Notes under the pieces: generated by a model
Database searches by the model: none
What the model saw: the letters and a program-made list of their open reading frames with translations, nothing else
What the model was told of the DNA's origin: nothing
Source: Acidicapsa acidisoli
GTDB lineage: Bacteria > Acidobacteriota > Terriglobia > Terriglobales > Acidobacteriaceae
Direction: 5' to 3'
Length of the DNA stretch: 64,000 bases
Assembly: GCF_025685625.1 (NCBI RefSeq)
Contig: NZ_JAGSYI010000007.1
Coordinates: forward strand, 62,001 to 126,000
Translations under genes and position numbers: made by a program
Part shown: positions 32,031-40,653 of the stretch, in pieces
Position numbering within the stretch: position 1 is the first letter of the stretch
How the letters are laid out: each line of letters opens with the position of its first letter

Positions 32031-32321
32031 CTATCTGCGAAGAAATGCCTGAACGAGTGCGGTCCATTCGTCGCCTAGTTGAATTCGGTAGTAAGTGCGG
32101 CCTGCGCGGCGATACCAATAGTCGGCGTTCCATTGCTCCCCTTCTTTTCGGTGGAGATAGGCATGAACTGCCATTCCTTCTGTGGTTTCGAGTTCGTCGA
32201 CGAGTTGATGCGCACGGGACCAATCCCCTTTCTTATCCCACCAGAGAGCTTCGAGGGGCGCGGATAGGTCTGCCGGGGGTATGTCGTTGTTTATGCTGGC
32301 TTGGAAGGCGACGATATTCAT
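32031..32321 (-). CDS. Small conserved protein of unknown function
   Basis: A 96-residue cytoplasmic-looking protein. The core LEALWWDKKGDWSRAHQLVDE, then AVHAYLHRKEGEQWNADYWYRRAG, is a pattern I have seen in many proteobacterial and acidobacterial hypothetical proteins, with conserved Trp, His and Tyr residues on helices reminiscent of a single TPR-like unit. No function is known. It converges on argA with 28 bp between stops and stands alone. Confidence 0.75.
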   Translation of the reverse strand: MNIVAFQASINNDIPPADLSAPLEALWWDKKGDWSRAHQLVDELETTEGMAVHAYLHRKEGEQWNADYWYRRAGRTYYRIQLGDEWTALVQAFLRR

Positions 32322-32655
32322 TGCGGGTAATTCCTCGTTGGGAGTGTAACGCCGCCAAAGGCCGATCGGCGGTTATTCCCGTGGTCCGAACGATTCCAAG
32401 TCATTTGCGTCTTCGGGTTCTTACCGGAGTGTAAATCTCAAACCCGCAAATGAACGAAATGGCTGTGACGGGAACCTGAAGAAGACTACTTAAACTGGTT
32501 ACAGAACAGTTGGTTGTAACGCGGATGTTGCATTGCAATCCAGACCTAATCGGTCGTATACTGAAGTCCGACTGAACTAGTCGTAATTCTTCAGTTCCCT
32601 CGATTTGTAATGACCCTTCCCGGAAACACCGGGGCGATATTTTGGAGTGCGCCAG
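32322..32655. other. Intergenic leader upstream of feoA
   Basis: About 330 bp between divergent genes. Besides the feoA promoter (32528-32562) I see no gene, repeat array or clear Fur box. Nothing supports a structured riboswitch. Confidence 0.4.
32528..32562 (+). promoter_or_regulatory. Probable feoAB promoter
   Basis: TTGCAA (32533-32538), an 18-bp spacer and TATACT (32557-32562) match -35 and -10 at 4/6 and 5/6. The palindrome TTGCATTGCAA (32528-32538) overlaps the -35 and could be an operator. No classical Fur box is obvious. Confidence 0.5.
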
Positions 32656-32964
32656 TTGCGTGTGCTGAGCAGTCTTTCGGTAGGCGAAAGCGGAGTGCTG
32701 GTGGCGTTGGACTTGCCGCCGGGCGTCCAGAACCATTTGATGTATATGGGCTTTGTACCAGACGCGCGGGTGAAGGCGCTGCATCGCGCCCCGTCAGGTG
32801 ATCCCACGGTGTATTCGGTAGATGGAATTGAGATCGCTCTGCGGCACGAAACAGCGCGAGAGATTCGAGTAACTTCTGTGCAGAGGGATGCGGAGACAGA
32901 GGCTGTTGTACGTACGACCTCCCCGGAAAAGCCCATTCAGGAAATCATTGAGGCAGTTCGATGA
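32656..32964 (+). CDS. feoA: FeoA-domain protein of ferrous iron uptake
   Basis: A FeoA/SH3-like cytoplasmic protein of about 102 residues that supports the FeoB iron channel. Seen: LSSLSVGESGVLVALDLPP, HLMYMGFVPDARVKALHRAP and IEIALRHETAREIRV, the standard FeoA strand order, plus a tail of about 25 residues. TTG 32656 is preferred because GGAG lies eight bases upstream; a GTG at 32647 overlaps that site. Its stop overlaps the feoB ATG by four bases. Confidence 0.88.
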   Translation: MRVLSSLSVGESGVLVALDLPPGVQNHLMYMGFVPDARVKALHRAPSGDPTVYSVDGIEIALRHETAREIRVTSVQRDAETEAVVRTTSPEKPIQEIIEAVR

Positions 32965-34880
32965 GCGAGTGCTGTGCGCCTCCTGTCTATGTACCGCCAG
33001 TCCCGTTACCTGGGGCGAAATCTCACGGAAGCGTTCACACAATCGCGCTGATCGGTCCGCCTAATTCAGGAAAATCCACTCTTTTCAACCGCCTAACCGG
33101 GTTACGGCAGAAGGTGGCCAACTATCCTGGCGTCACAGTGGAACAGCGCATGGGCCGCATGGCTGGCGTGGGTCGCGACGATCTGACACTGATCGATCTT
33201 CCCGGGATTTACTCGCTTGACGCCTATTCGGAAGATGCGCGGGTCTCGATCGATGTGCTGGAAGGCCACATGCCCGGCACGCCAAAGCCGGATGCGGTGC
33301 TCTTGGTGCTCGATTCCCTGCACCTGACGAGACAGCTGATGCTGGCCGCTCCAGTGCTTGCAATGGGCTTGCCCACGATGGTGCTCCTCAACATGAGCGA
33401 CCTGATGGATGCGCGCGGCGGGGCCATCGATCCGCTGCTACTGGCTCAGGAGTTGCAGGCACCGGTTGCCCTGGTGAGCGCCACCAAGGGAACCGGGATG
33501 GAGGCCATCCAACTGTTTCTCAATCGGCAATCGAAGAAGGTCGACGGCAAGCCGGAACAAGCTCCACTGATGCTGCCGGTCCTGGGAAACGCGATGAGCA
33601 CGCATCGCTGGGCAGCGCAGGTGAGTTCGCGGACTGGGTATCGCGCGCCGCTTTCCGCGCAGGCATCGCGACGCGTCGATGCGATATTGCTGCATCGTGT
33701 ATGGGGTCCACTGCTTTTCCTCCTTGTCGTGATCTCGGTCTTTGAAGTGGTGTTTTCGATCGGGCAGCCACTGAGCGATGGGCTGGGAGACCTTCTGGGG
33801 CGGCTGGGAACTTATGCGACAGATTTTCTGCCGGATGGGTGGATCCGGTCGCTGGTGCTGGATGGGGCGTGGAAGGGCGTAACTTCGGTGCTTGTCTTCC
33901 TTCCGCAGATTCTTCTGCTGTTTCTCTTTATCGGAGTACTTGAAGATACCGGGTATCTCGCTCGCGCAGCCTTGATTGCCGACCGCGTGATGCGGTCGAT
34001 CGGGCTGAACGGTAAGGCATTTATCCCGCTGCTCTCGGCGTATGCCTGCGCGGTGCCTGCGATCATGGCCACGCGCACGATTGAGAACAAGCGTGACCGC
34101 CTTGCTACGATTCTCGTGACACCATTCATGACTTGTTCGGCGCGGCTGCCGGTGTACATGCTTTTGATTGCTGCATTTGTTCCGAATGTTGCCTTCGCGG
34201 GCGGATTGATCGGCCTGAAGACGATTGTGATGCTGAGCCTCTATCTCATTGGCTTCCTGGCCGCGCTGGTGACGGCGCGGCTGTTGAAGAGCTCCATTCT
34301 GAAGTCGAGCGACACGCCATTCATTCTTGAGTTGCCGCAGTACCGGATGCCGACGCTGCGCTCGCTCAGCCTGCGCCTGATGGATCGCGCGAAGGTCTTC
34401 CTCACCCAGGCTGGCACGATCATTCTCTCGGTCACGCTGGCGCTTTGGGTGCTAGCATATTTTCCGCTTCATGCGGGGCATCATGCGGAGCTGACGGAAA
34501 GCGTAATCGGCCGGCTGGGCCACTTTATCGAGCCGGTGATTGCGCCGCTTGGCTTCAACTGGAAGATAGGCATTGGATTGCTCTCCAGCGTGCTCGCGCG
34601 CGAAGTGATGGTCGGCACTATGGGCACCCTGTATGGCGCAGACCCGGAGACGCAGGCGTTGAGTCTGCAGACGGCGCTGCATCATGATTTGCCGCTCGGT
34701 GGAGCGATTGCGCTGATGGTCTTCTTCGCCTTCGCGCTGCAATGTACATCGACGATTGCTATCGTACGGCGCGAGACCAATAGCTGGAAGTGGCCCGCGC
34801 TGCAGTTCGCTTATATGCTGGCGCTGGCCTACGGAGCAGCATTTGTTACCAATTATCTGGTGACCGCGATCTGGGGATAA
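32961..34880 (+). CDS. feoB: Ferrous iron transporter FeoB
   Basis: A 639-residue inner-membrane iron permease with an N-terminal G domain. G1 is GPPNSGKST, G2 in NYPGVTVEQR, G3 DLPG, G4 NMSD and G5 SATKG. The membrane part begins near residue 245 and includes two gate-type repeats, the first around GVLEDTGYLARAALIADR with the conserved Cys-containing SAYACAVPAIMATRT, the second near KIGIGLLSSVLAREVMVG. The protein is shorter than E. coli FeoB (773) mainly through a short linker and no FeoC-like tail. GAGG seven bases upstream and overlap with feoA indicate coupled translation. A stem-loop follows. Confidence 0.94.
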   Translation: MSECCAPPVYVPPVPLPGAKSHGSVHTIALIGPPNSGKSTLFNRLTGLRQKVANYPGVTVEQRMGRMAGVGRDDLTLIDLPGIYSLDAYSEDARVSIDVLEGHMPGTPKPDAVLLVLDSLHLTRQLMLAAPVLAMGLPTMVLLNMSDLMDARGGAIDPLLLAQELQAPVALVSATKGTGMEAIQLFLNRQSKKVDGKPEQAPLMLPVLGNAMSTHRWAAQVSSRTGYRAPLSAQASRRVDAILLHRVWGPLLFLLVVISVFEVVFSIGQPLSDGLGDLLGRLGTYATDFLPDGWIRSLVLDGAWKGVTSVLVFLPQILLLFLFIGVLEDTGYLARAALIADRVMRSIGLNGKAFIPLLSAYACAVPAIMATRTIENKRDRLATILVTPFMTCSARLPVYMLLIAAFVPNVAFAGGLIGLKTIVMLSLYLIGFLAALVTARLLKSSILKSSDTPFILELPQYRMPTLRSLSLRLMDRAKVFLTQAGTIILSVTLALWVLAYFPLHAGHHAELTESVIGRLGHFIEPVIAPLGFNWKIGIGLLSSVLAREVMVGTMGTLYGADPETQALSLQTALHHDLPLGGAIALMVFFAFALQCTSTIAIVRRETNSWKWPALQFAYMLALAYGAAFVTNYLVTAIWG

Positions 34881-34906
34881 CTTCCGCCAGGAATCCCAAC
34901 GTGCAA

Positions 34907-34937
34907 CTCCAGCCTGCGGTTGCTCTTCAGGCTGGAG
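34907..34937 (+). terminator. Hairpin after feoB
   Basis: A perfect 10-bp stem, CTCCAGCCTG (34907-34916) and CAGGCTGGAG (34928-34937), with an 11-nt loop, 26 bp after feoB. It is followed by C-rich sequence and not by T residues, so termination by this hairpin alone is uncertain. Confidence 0.45.
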
Positions 34938-34995
34938 CCCCTCCCCGGTCGCAGATGCCCTGGTCCAGGCCGAACTTACTCGACAAAGAAACGCG

Positions 34996-35024
34996 TTGAC
35001 AGCAACCTGGTTAGTCGCTAGCAT
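34996..35024 (+). promoter_or_regulatory. Promoter of the GDSL esterase gene
   Basis: A perfect -35 TTGACA (34996-35001), 17-bp spacer and TAGCAT (35019-35024, 4/6), 54 bp before the ATG. Confidence 0.65.
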
Positions 35025-35078
35025 CCTCCCACGCTGAAGATAGTTGTTCATTCAGAGCCTAGGAGACTGGGGGATTGT

Positions 35079-35954
35079 ATGCGAAAACCATCGTGGATTC
35101 TGACGATTTTCATTTCCATTGGCCTGGCACCCTTCGCGATGCAGGCTGCGATTCCAAGCTATGACGCCATTTATGTGTTCGGCGACAGTTATTGCGATGT
35201 CGGTAATATCTTCATCGCGACTGGCGGGGCAGAACCGGCGGCACCATATTACAACGGCCGCTTCTCGAACGGGCCAATCTGGATCGAGCATGTTGCGGGA
35301 GGACTCGGCCTGCCAATGAAGCCATACCTTGCGGGCGGAACAGATTATGCCTTCGGGGGAGCTTTGGCTACGGCTCCAGTGCAACTTGCAGGCGGGACGA
35401 TTCCGAGTGTGCCGGAACAAGTAGGGTTGTATCTGGCCGGACACGGAGGCAAGGCTGATCCGAATGCGCTTTACGTGATTGAAGGCGGCGGAAATGACAT
35501 TCTGGATGCAACGGGCGGTTCACCCGATGCGCTGGCCTTTCAAATCGCGACTGCCATTGCCGAAAGCGAGTTGGCCTTGCGGCGGGCGGGTGCGAGGCAC
35601 TTTGTTATTCCTAATTTGTTTGATGTTGGACTCATTCCCGCCGGCCAGGCGAATGCGACGTTCGATCATGAAGCGGTCGTGGCGGCCAATCGGGATCTCA
35701 ATCTGCTGCTGGGGCTCGAAGACTGGATCGAGGGTGTTCATATCCTGAGGCTGGATGTATATAGCCTGCTGGAATCTCTCGAAAATGATCCAACGCACTA
35801 CGGATTTACGAACATCACAACACCTTGCCTGACTACCTCGGTTTGCGCCGATCCGGATCACACGTTCTTCTGGGATGTTCATCATCCCACGGAGTTTGGG
35901 TTTGATCTCTTTGCGGTAACGATGCAGGTGGTTTTGGCACAGCAACAAAGATAA
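35079..35954 (+). CDS. Secreted GDSL/SGNH-family lipase-esterase
   Basis: A 291-residue exported hydrolase. Signal peptide about 1-25 (WILTIFISIGLAPFAMQA). Block I is VFGDSYCDVGN with the nucleophile Ser; block II gives the oxyanion Gly in SNGPIWIEHVAGGLG; block III is GGGNDILD with the Asn; and block V WDVHHPTEFG holds the catalytic Asp and His. This is the plant-type/thermolabile-haemolysin-like GDSL branch, acting on acyl esters of lipids or polysaccharides. It is transcribed alone from a clear promoter and ends at a strong hairpin shared with the opposing operon. Confidence 0.9.
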   Translation: MRKPSWILTIFISIGLAPFAMQAAIPSYDAIYVFGDSYCDVGNIFIATGGAEPAAPYYNGRFSNGPIWIEHVAGGLGLPMKPYLAGGTDYAFGGALATAPVQLAGGTIPSVPEQVGLYLAGHGGKADPNALYVIEGGGNDILDATGGSPDALAFQIATAIAESELALRRAGARHFVIPNLFDVGLIPAGQANATFDHEAVVAANRDLNLLLGLEDWIEGVHILRLDVYSLLESLENDPTHYGFTNITTPCLTTSVCADPDHTFFWDVHHPTEFGFDLFAVTMQVVLAQQQR

Positions 35955-35956
35955 TG

Positions 35957-35990
35957 GCTGTTTGTGCGGGCACTAGCCCGCGCAAACAGC
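35957..35990. terminator. Bidirectional hairpin between convergent genes
   Basis: Arms GCTGTTTGTGCGGGC (35957-35971) and GCCCGCGCAAACAGC (35976-35990) pair over 15 bp with one G-T, loop ACTA. It fills the gap between the GDSL gene and the opposing beta-barrel gene. T-tracts are poor on both sides, but the position and stability suit shared termination. Confidence 0.6.
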
Positions 35991-35998
35991 GGGCTCTC

Positions 35999-36805
35999 CT
36001 AATCCGTTACAGACTGCTTTACCCAGGAGAAGTGGCGTCCGAGGATGCCTTTGACCATCCAGCGATCGGTGGCGGCTGTTGGGCCTAAGCCGACACCCAG
36101 GTTGATCTCCCACTTTGGAGAGACATTCAGGTCGGTGACAAGGAATATCTGTTGCTGCTGGTCGTGGAGCGGAGCGATCGAAGTGATACTGCCGTAGTCC
36201 GCGTAATATTCCACGCCGCCGCTCACAACCTTCGTGAAGTCATAGCCCACTTTCACGGCTGGCGAGAAACCGATGCCAAGGTTGACGTCGGGGCCGTGGA
36301 GGGTTCGCTCAAGAGCTGGATTGACCGCAAAGTACCACCGACCGACAGATTTATCGATGATCGGACGGATCTCCCAGGTCCAGGTATCGGGAGAATATGA
36401 CGCTCGCTGATAGCCAACCTCGGTGGAAAGGCTTACACCGACTGGCCAATGCCAGGAGTCGGGCACCTTAACCCTTGGCCGGATGTGATCGCCGACCCAT
36501 TGCCATCCGCGGCCATCCTGAAGGCTGGTGAAGACGTAGAATCCGACCTCGGACCAGCTGTTGATGCCCTGCGTGATCTCGAGAGTTTCATGCTCCTGGT
36601 GGTTCGTTGGGTAAACGCCGTCGATAAGTTTCTTTTGCCCGTCGATGGTGTAGTTGGAATGCAGCTCAACCATGGTGCTTTTGGCCGGTTCGGTGTCAGA
36701 ACCGTAGACCTGAATTTCGTAGTTGCCCTGCGCGTGCAAGGATGGCAAGGCGAAAAGGCCTGAGATCAAAAGAAGTGCGAATGTAAAAGTCGAAGTATGA
36801 CGCAT
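35999..36805 (-). CDS. Putative outer-membrane beta-barrel protein
   Basis: A 268-residue exported protein: signal peptide about 1-25 (FALLLISGLFALPSLHAQG), then alternating beta strands with many aromatic girdle residues (EVGFYVFTSLQDGRGWQWVG, SLSTEVGYQRASYSP, GVEYYADYGSI, WEINLGVGLGP). It ends in a strand HFSWVKQSVTD. The pattern fits a small outer-membrane barrel or transporter of the OMPP1/MetA-pathway type. It lies 36 bp after the multicopper oxidase gene on the same strand and is probably co-transcribed, so a link to copper or oxidase export is possible but unproven. Confidence 0.65.
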   Translation of the reverse strand: MRHTSTFTFALLLISGLFALPSLHAQGNYEIQVYGSDTEPAKSTMVELHSNYTIDGQKKLIDGVYPTNHQEHETLEITQGINSWSEVGFYVFTSLQDGRGWQWVGDHIRPRVKVPDSWHWPVGVSLSTEVGYQRASYSPDTWTWEIRPIIDKSVGRWYFAVNPALERTLHGPDVNLGIGFSPAVKVGYDFTKVVSGGVEYYADYGSITSIAPLHDQQQQIFLVTDLNVSPKWEINLGVGLGPTAATDRWMVKGILGRHFSWVKQSVTD

Positions 36806-36841
36806 AGGTAGCTAAACAGTTCTTCCTTCCGGCCGCGCACA

Positions 36842-38200
36842 TCACACATAACGAAACAGCATCATGAAGCCCTCGTCCATGTGGTTCTGTTGATGGCAGT
36901 GAAACAGGGTTGATCCGGGGTTGTTTGCCGTGAACTCAACGTCCACGTCGGTTTTGGCTTCTACGAGTACCACGTCTTTGATGACGCCCTGCGTCTGAGG
37001 ATTCCCGGGAAGGCTGCGAATTTCAAAATTATGACGGTGCAAATGAACCGGATGATCGTCGGAGCTCGTGTTCTTGAATTTGAGACGGTAGCGCTGGCCT
37101 CTGGTGAGCGAAATCGTTTCGGTGTTTGGCCAGGACTTTCCGTTGATCATCCAGTGATCCGGCGCGCCATGCCCTGCAAATCTGGATTCAAAGACGAGTG
37201 GAATGTCGATTACGTTTCCGGCAGGCACGGAAGCCGGATTCACCGCCGCGAAGGTATGGTAGTTCCAAAGCAGTGATTCCGGCTGCTGCCACACGGGTTT
37301 GCCGTTGCTGTTGGCGTATTCGACGACGATACCGAGGCCGGCTGCCTGGATGTGCTTGCGCACTTCGCCCAGTACCCAGACGCCGGGGTTGTTCATCTCG
37401 ACGATGGCGCAGACGCGCTCGGCGGGAACCAGCCGCAACATGGGCACCGACTGAGGATTCGGCACGGAGTTACCGTCGAGGGCGATGACGCGGAACTGAT
37501 GGCCTGCCAAGGCGATCCAATGTTGCTCGGTAGCGCTCGAATTGAGGATGTGCAGGAGGACGCGCTGGCCCTTCTTGACGCGCAGCGGGTCGCCGGAGCC
37601 AAGAAGACGGCCGTTGATGGACGCGAATTTGTAAACCGGGTTCATCGATCCGTCGCCGCTGGCAATCATCTCCCCATCCCAGTCGTGGAGGGTGAGGTGG
37701 ATTTCCTGGTCGAAATGTCCTGGGTTTTCGCTCGAATTCGCCGGATCGATGAGGATGTGTCCGTGCAGACCGGTGTACTGGCCTTTTTTCAGGTCTTCGC
37801 CTGCAAAGGTGTGGGTGTGATACCAGCGAAAGCCCGCGGGACTCGGAGACAAGGTGTAACTGGCTTTGCCGCCGGCCGGGATCATTGGTGTGCCTTCTTC
37901 CATCGCACCATCGACGTCCGACGGCGTAAAGAGGCCGTGCCAATGAACAATCTCTTCACTGGCGGAGTGGTTGGTCACGTCGATGGTGACTTGCTGCCCT
38001 TCTTTGAAGCGCAACAAGGGGCCTGGAATCTGCTGGTTGTAGGCGACCGTCCGGATGGAGTGTTTGGGCGAGAGCTCCACGGTGTACGGAGCGATATCCA
38101 GCGTGTAATCAGCGGATGCGAGGGTCCGGGCTTTTTCTGACAAGGCGGCGGACGCCGCGGCCATGCCGCCGAGCTTGAGGAGGCTGCGACGAGTAAACAC
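36842..38200 (-). CDS. Tat-exported multicopper oxidase
   Basis: A 452-residue three-cupredoxin-domain oxidase. The Tat signal TRRSLLKLGGMAAASAAL opens the protein. Copper ligands are complete: IVHWHGLF and YHTHTF in domain 1, HPVHLHRHNFEI and the type-1 site HCHQQNHMDEGFMM in domain 3, with Met as the axial ligand candidate. It should oxidise Cu(I), phenols or similar substrates in the periplasm and reduce oxygen to water. The domain-1 and -3 layout resembles CopA/CueO-like copper oxidases, but no Met-rich loop is visible. It heads a two-gene operon with a beta-barrel gene. Confidence 0.92.
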   Translation of the reverse strand: MFTRRSLLKLGGMAAASAALSEKARTLASADYTLDIAPYTVELSPKHSIRTVAYNQQIPGPLLRFKEGQQVTIDVTNHSASEEIVHWHGLFTPSDVDGAMEEGTPMIPAGGKASYTLSPSPAGFRWYHTHTFAGEDLKKGQYTGLHGHILIDPANSSENPGHFDQEIHLTLHDWDGEMIASGDGSMNPVYKFASINGRLLGSGDPLRVKKGQRVLLHILNSSATEQHWIALAGHQFRVIALDGNSVPNPQSVPMLRLVPAERVCAIVEMNNPGVWVLGEVRKHIQAAGLGIVVEYANSNGKPVWQQPESLLWNYHTFAAVNPASVPAGNVIDIPLVFESRFAGHGAPDHWMINGKSWPNTETISLTRGQRYRLKFKNTSSDDHPVHLHRHNFEIRSLPGNPQTQGVIKDVVLVEAKTDVDVEFTANNPGSTLFHCHQQNHMDEGFMMLFRYV

Positions 38201-38498
38201 AGGTTGACGTTAGCAGGAGGAATGCAGCGTTCGCAAACGCAGAGGCGCGAGAGTTGCGTACGACAGGAACTTCTTGTGTTCGGGTGTCGAAGCGGGCTGC
38301 GATGCGGCGAATCCCCAATCGTTTTTTCTAAAACGCAGGATGTGAGAAACTAGAAGAGTAGAAGGTCTTGCTGGGCGGCCCGGCAGGCACGCCCGAACCA
38401 TCCAAAAGTCTGGAACTCATAAGCCCGACGGGCTTGCACCGTTGTGTGGCTCACGACACGCCGCTGAAAGAGGCGGCCATGGCAGGAAATCGAAACGA

Positions 38499-40094
38499 AT
38501 GATCAGTGTCAGCAATGTGACGATGCGTTACGGCTCAAAAGTCCTTTTTGAGGATGTGAGCGTGAGCTTTACTCCGGGGCGGCGCTACGGCCTTACTGGC
38601 CCTAACGGAGCCGGCAAGTCCACCTTCATGAAGATTCTGACGGGCGAACTGGAGCCGCAGAAGGGTTCCGTGGTGCGCCCACGCAAGCTCGGAATTCTGC
38701 GACAGGATCAATTTGCCTTCGACGCCTACCGCGTGATCGACACCGTGATTATGGGCAACGCTCCGTTGTGGGCGGCGCTCGAAGAGCGGGATCGCATCTA
38801 TGAGAAGGCCGAGTTGACAGACGAAGACGGGATGCGTCTGGGCGAGCTGGAAGGCGTAGTGGGTGACGAGGACGGCTACACGGCAGAGAGCGATGCAGCC
38901 GTGCTGCTGCAAGGACTCGACATTCCTGACGAACTGCATGAGCGCAAGATGAGCGAGTTACAGGGCGGGCAGAAGGTGCGTGTGCTGCTGGCGCAGGCCC
39001 TCTTTGGCAAACCGCAAGCACTTATGCTAGATGAGCCGACGAACCATCTCGATCTGGAGTCGATTCACTGGCTGCGGGAGTTCCTCAACGGCTTTCAGGG
39101 AACGGTGATCACGATTTCGCACGATCGACATTTTCTGAATGGCGTCACCACGCACACGGCCGATATCGACTATCAGACGATCATCACCTACACCGGTGGG
39201 TATGACGACATGGTCGTAGCCAAGACACAGATTCGTTCGCAGCTTGAGGCTCAGAACGAGCAGCGCGAAAAGAAGGTTGCGCAGTTGAATGAGTTCATCG
39301 CGCGATTTGCTGCGGGTACGCGTTCTACGCAGGTGACCAGCCGCAAGAAGGAAGTGGAGCGGCTGCAGAGCGCCGAGCTCTCGCGGTCAAATATTCAGCG
39401 GCCCTTTATCAAATTTGACCAGTTGAGGCCCAGCGGCAAGCATGTGCTGGAAATTGAAGGAGTCCGCAAGACTTACGGCGATCAGGTTGTCATTGAAGGC
39501 TTCGGCGGCGCGGTGATGCGCGGCGAAAAAGTCTGCCTGATGGGCCGCAACGGCGTGGGCAAGACGACGATGTTGAAGTCCCTCCTCGCGAATGTGCCCG
39601 GCGAGGCGGACAAGGAGTTCTCACTCGACGCGGGCGTCGTAAAGTGGGGACACGAGGCGCAGATCGGATACTTTCCGCAGGATGTCTCGGGCATTATTCA
39701 GCACGGAATGACAGTTTCCGACTGGCTGCATCAGTTCGATCCCAAGGTTACGCGCGAGGAGATTCGCGGTCTGCTTGGGCAGATGCTGTTCAGCGGCGAA
39801 GAAGGACTTAAGCCGACGAAAGCGCTGTCGGGCGGCGAGACGGCGCGATTGCTCTTCTGCCGCCTGATGCTGCTGAAGCCGAACATCCTTATCCTCGACG
39901 AACCGACAAACCATCTCGATCTCGAGTCGATCAATGCGCTAAACATCGCCCTGCAACGCTATGAAGGCACGGTCTTCCTCGTCACGCACGATCAAGATCT
40001 GCTGGAAGAGGTGGGTACCCGCCTGTGGAACTTTGAGCATGGGAAGATAGAAGACCACAAAGGGCCTTACGAGGAATGGCTGGACAAGAAATAA
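38499..40094 (+). CDS. ABC-F family ATPase (YbiT-like)
   Basis: A soluble protein of 531 residues with two ABC ATPase domains and no membrane part, acting on ribosomes. Walker A motifs are GPNGAGKST and GRNGVGKTT; signatures are LQGGQKVRV and LSGGETARL; Walker B motifs are LMLDEPTNHLD and LILDEPTNHLD. The linker of about 80 residues carries the basic EQREKKVAQLNEFIARF and RKKEVERLQ helices. MISVSNVTMRYGSKVLFEDVS opens as in E. coli YbiT. Start at ATG 38499 with an AGGA site; 19 codons upstream are open but look non-coding. A hairpin terminator follows. Confidence 0.92.
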   Translation: MISVSNVTMRYGSKVLFEDVSVSFTPGRRYGLTGPNGAGKSTFMKILTGELEPQKGSVVRPRKLGILRQDQFAFDAYRVIDTVIMGNAPLWAALEERDRIYEKAELTDEDGMRLGELEGVVGDEDGYTAESDAAVLLQGLDIPDELHERKMSELQGGQKVRVLLAQALFGKPQALMLDEPTNHLDLESIHWLREFLNGFQGTVITISHDRHFLNGVTTHTADIDYQTIITYTGGYDDMVVAKTQIRSQLEAQNEQREKKVAQLNEFIARFAAGTRSTQVTSRKKEVERLQSAELSRSNIQRPFIKFDQLRPSGKHVLEIEGVRKTYGDQVVIEGFGGAVMRGEKVCLMGRNGVGKTTMLKSLLANVPGEADKEFSLDAGVVKWGHEAQIGYFPQDVSGIIQHGMTVSDWLHQFDPKVTREEIRGLLGQMLFSGEEGLKPTKALSGGETARLLFCRLMLLKPNILILDEPTNHLDLESINALNIALQRYEGTVFLVTHDQDLLEEVGTRLWNFEHGKIEDHKGPYEEWLDKK

Positions 40095-40117
40095 GACCAG
40101 AAAACCAGTTTCAGTAG

Positions 40118-40158
40118 ATGCCCGAATGAGCAACTCTCACTCGGGCATTTCTATTTCG
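40118..40158 (+). terminator. Intrinsic terminator of the ABC-F gene
   Basis: Arms ATGCCCGAATGAG (40118-40130) and CTCACTCGGGCAT (40136-40148) pair over 13 bp with one mismatch, 5-nt loop, followed by TTCTATTTCG. Located 24 bp after the stop. Confidence 0.8.
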
Positions 40159-40180
40159 ATCGGGAGTTGATTGGCCAGAC

Positions 40181-40627
40181 TCAGATGCGGTAGTGGTCTG
40201 GACGCCAGTTCTGGATGCGCTCTTTGATCTGCTTACGGTCCAGGTGCTTGTCGAGGGTCAGCTCCACAAGCGAAGGCAGTTCGTCGTCGGAGGCGAAGCG
40301 CAGTCCGATTAATTGATCCTCTGTGAGTTCAGGGATGCGCTTTCGAAGTGGCTCCGGCAGCAGGGCATCCATGCGCAGCCTCTCTTCGAGGCGAATGATC
40401 CGATCCTGCACTTTGAGCGGGTACATGCGTGACTTGAAGAACGTAATCAGTAACACCACGGACAAAGTCACAATCCAAAGTGTGAGCATCAGCTGGCTTC
40501 GCGCGCTGAGAAATAGCAGGATTATACCGAAGATCAAGTTTAGAAAAAGTGCAGCCATTGCAACGAAGTGAAATGGCGGATCGACGCTCGCGTGATTCCG
40601 GAAACTCTGCGGTTTTGGCATACTCAT
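40181..40627 (-). CDS. DUF6526-like membrane protein
   Basis: A 148-residue protein with two adjacent membrane helices (about residues 24-65: FVAMAALFLNLIFGIILLF and LTLWIVTLSVVLLITFF) and a soluble C-terminal half. The latter carries a conserved-looking RLEERLRM, LTEDQLIGLRFASDDELP and RKQIKERIQNWRPDHYRI. This matches the family I know as DUF6526: an N-terminal Asn-His-Pro motif, here NHASVDPPFHF, then two helices. Function unknown. It lies 26 bp from the next gene on the same strand (which precedes it) and may share its transcript. Confidence 0.75.
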   Translation of the reverse strand: MSMPKPQSFRNHASVDPPFHFVAMAALFLNLIFGIILLFLSARSQLMLTLWIVTLSVVLLITFFKSRMYPLKVQDRIIRLEERLRMDALLPEPLRKRIPELTEDQLIGLRFASDDELPSLVELTLDKHLDRKQIKERIQNWRPDHYRI

Positions 40628-40653
40628 GGGCGCTGTTCTTACCTAATCTGTGC

